Shown here in pieces: positions 23,672 to 24,773 of a stretch of DNA of 24,773 bases. The notes under the pieces were generated by a model. The model was given only the letters and a program-made list of their open reading frames with translations, had not been told where the DNA came from and searched no databases. Every line of letters begins with the position of its first letter. Within the stretch, counting starts at the first letter, position 1. Made by a program: the position numbers and the translations under genes. Source of the DNA: Flavobacterium psychrophilum (GTDB lineage: Bacteria; Bacteroidota; Bacteroidia; Flavobacteriales; Flavobacteriaceae); the NCBI GenBank assembly GCA_945866505.1, contig CAMBHH010000025.1, positions 1-24,773 of the forward strand, in the 5' to 3' direction.

Positions 23672-24307
23672 ATGATAAACAAGTGGTTTTTTTATACAAT
23701 TTTAGCTCTTATTATTGCCTTTTTAAGCTCAGGTTTTAAATCCTCTGAATTAGACTCCAATGAATGGTTTCTGATTAATGAAAAAGATGGAACACACTAC
23801 TTATTTCCATCTCAAAAACAAAACGATTATTCTGATTTAAATGTTCCTTATACTGGAAAGTTTTTTATTGGCTATAAAGAAGCAATCGCTTTCAAAGAGT
23901 CACAAGGCAAGTACAAAAAAATAAATTCACTAGGCTATTTGGGCAAATACCAATTTGGCACTGAAACTTTAAAAACTGTTGGAGTTGACAATAGTCGACA
24001 ATTTTTGAACAGTCCAAAAATGCAGGAGCAAGCGTTTATTGCTTTAGTCGCCAAAAACAAATCAGAGCTAAAAGAAGTTATCGAAAGATACGAAGGGCAA
24101 ATGGTCAGTGGTATTCTAGTTACGGAATCTGGAATTTTGGCTGCTGCACATCTTGGCGGAGTAGGTTCAGTAAAAAAGTTTTTTAAACATAATGGGAAAC
24201 GCTGTTTAAAAGACGCATACGGTACATCGATCCGAAGTTATATGAGAGATTTTGGAGGGTATGAAACTTCTGGAATTGTTGCTGATAGTAATGCAACTGT
24301 GCAATAA
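23672..24307 (+). CDS. Secreted lysozyme-like (lytic transglycosylase-type) peptidoglycan protein
   Basis: A 211-aa protein with an N-terminal hydrophobic signal or anchor (about 4-23, FFYTILALIIAFLSSGF). The segment from about 68 on, EAIAFKESQGKYKKINSLGYLGKYQFGTETL, resembles the catalytic region of lysozyme-fold enzymes, in which a Glu precedes 'S.GKY......G..GKYQF' (compare ES.G.Y....SG.RG.YQ). Glu76 or so in KESQGKY is the likely acid. Later GILAAAHLGGVGSVKKFF fits the helix that closes this fold, where 'AAHLGG' is usual. Homologues are, as I recall, often annotated as LysM-type peptidoglycan-binding proteins in Flavobacterium, but no LysM domain is visible here. It has its own promoter next to the mltG cluster, which fits a cell-wall role. 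Confidence 0.72.
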   Translation: MINKWFFYTILALIIAFLSSGFKSSELDSNEWFLINEKDGTHYLFPSQKQNDYSDLNVPYTGKFFIGYKEAIAFKESQGKYKKINSLGYLGKYQFGTETLKTVGVDNSRQFLNSPKMQEQAFIALVAKNKSELKEVIERYEGQMVSGILVTESGILAAAHLGGVGSVKKFFKHNGKRCLKDAYGTSIRSYMRDFGGYETSGIVADSNATVQ

Positions 24308-24329
24308 TTTAGTTTTATGAATTTTTCAG

Positions 24330-24374
24330 CCACTAATTTGCTTCGCCTGTTAGCTATGCTCGTGGCACTAATTT
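24330..24374. repeat. Short direct and inverted repeats between convergent genes
   Basis: CACTAATTT occurs at 24331-24339 and 24366-24374. GCCAC (24330-24334) and GTGGC (24362-24366) are inverted around them. The unit lies between the ends of two convergent genes and may be an intergenic repeat or a weak terminator. Confidence 0.35.
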
Positions 24375-24425
24375 TCAAGTTGTATTTCACTGAAATTAAT
24401 GTAATTTGAGGCTATTTTTTTAAGC

Positions 24426-24773
24426 TTAGATCTTATGAATAATAAAAATAGTAGGGCGATTGTGTAAATCCACTTGTATTTTTTTCCATTCTGAAGCTCT
24501 CATAGTTTTGATAAACTCTGTGGGCATTGTGATATCTGTGGCCACACAAATATAAGTCGATGGATTCAAGGCTTGAATAATATCTTCGAGCATTTTATTA
24601 TTTCTGTAAGGAGTCTCGATAAAAATTTGAGATTGATTTTTGTCCTGAGACAATTTCTCTAAATTTTTTAATGCAGTCTTTTTTTCTGCTTTGTCAATAG
24701 GAATGTAACCGTTGAAGGCAAAACTTTGACCGTTCATTCCAGAGGCCATAATCGCCAATAAAATAGAAGAAGG
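24426..24773 (-). CDS. SAM-dependent methyltransferase, RsmI-like tetrapyrrole-methylase fold, 5'-truncated
   Basis: The last 115 codons of a gene that runs off the right edge. The frame is open to the last base (PSSILLAIMASGMNG), so the true start lies outside. The piece matches the C-terminal half of RsmI-like methylases. GMNGQSFAFNGYIPIDKAEKKTALKNLEKLSQ corresponds to the 'GL....F.F.GFLP....R...L..L' region, QIFIETPYRNNKMLEDIIQAL to the 'FYE.P.R....L' motif, and EWKKIQVDLHNRPTIFIIHK to the end. RsmI methylates the 2'-OH of C1402 in 16S rRNA. Flavobacteria often have this shorter paralogue as well, and its substrate is not known to me. It is convergent with the lysozyme-like gene. Confidence 0.82.
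   Translation of the reverse strand, partial: PSSILLAIMASGMNGQSFAFNGYIPIDKAEKKTALKNLEKLSQDKNQSQIFIETPYRNNKMLEDIIQALNPSTYICVATDITMPTEFIKTMRASEWKKIQVDLHNRPTIFIIHKI

Noticed and set aside
1..24773. CRISPR array, phage genes, rRNA or diversity-generating retroelement
   Set aside because: No regularly spaced repeats, phage structural genes, rRNA stretches or reverse transcriptase were seen. The four-helix-bundle protein is related in fold to Avd, but no retroelement parts accompany it.

Overview
The window is an AT-rich chromosome segment from a member of the Bacteroidota, most likely Flavobacterium or a close relative. Supporting signs are promoter -7 boxes of the TAnnTTTG type, little visible Shine-Dalgarno sequence, a type IX secretion (T9SS) C-terminal sorting domain, a mitochondrial-type aconitase beside an AcnB aconitase, and several TTG starts. 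The genus is an inference; no rRNA or other marker gene is present.

Layout. (1) 1-5072: two aconitases in tandem, acnB (5' end cut by the window edge) and a mitochondrial-type acnA, each followed by a clear hairpin terminator. (2) About 5080-10130: a loosely packed accessory region between two core-type genes. It holds a T9SS-exported beta-propeller-like protein, small secreted proteins of unknown function, a sequence resembling the 3' end (domains V/VI) of a group II intron, a nested palindrome, a YoeB-type toxin-antitoxin pair whose toxin has lost its last catalytic tyrosine, and a lipoprotein gene flanked by 40-bp direct repeats. (3) 10139-14160: an S9 prolyl oligopeptidase-family peptidase and a cell-wall hydrolase with five LysM domains and an NlpC/P60 domain. 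(4) 14204-18321: a DUF6882 gene, an APC amino-acid permease, alanine dehydrogenase, and a divergent Lrp/AsnC regulator with an 11-bp inverted repeat in the shared control region. (5) 18342-24773: a DegP/HtrA protease (minus strand), divergent from a cluster dapF - four-helix-bundle gene - GNAT acetyltransferase - mltG - DUF2279 gene, then a lysozyme-like secreted protein and, on the minus strand, an RsmI-like methyltransferase cut by the right edge.

How the genes work together. The two aconitases serve the TCA cycle and possibly the methylcitrate cycle. The permease, Ald and Lrp genes form a likely amino-acid (alanine) uptake and breakdown module. DapF (meso-diaminopimelate synthesis), MltG (glycan strand cleavage), the lysozyme-like protein, the LysM-NlpC/P60 protein and DegP share an envelope and peptidoglycan theme.

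The most interesting object is at 20658-21052: a 117-residue four-helix-bundle (S23/IVP-family) gene framed exactly by perfect 26-bp inverted repeats and sitting in the short gap between dapF and the acetyltransferase. It is built like the intervening sequences found inside some bacterial 23S rRNA genes, but here it lies inside a protein-coding operon.
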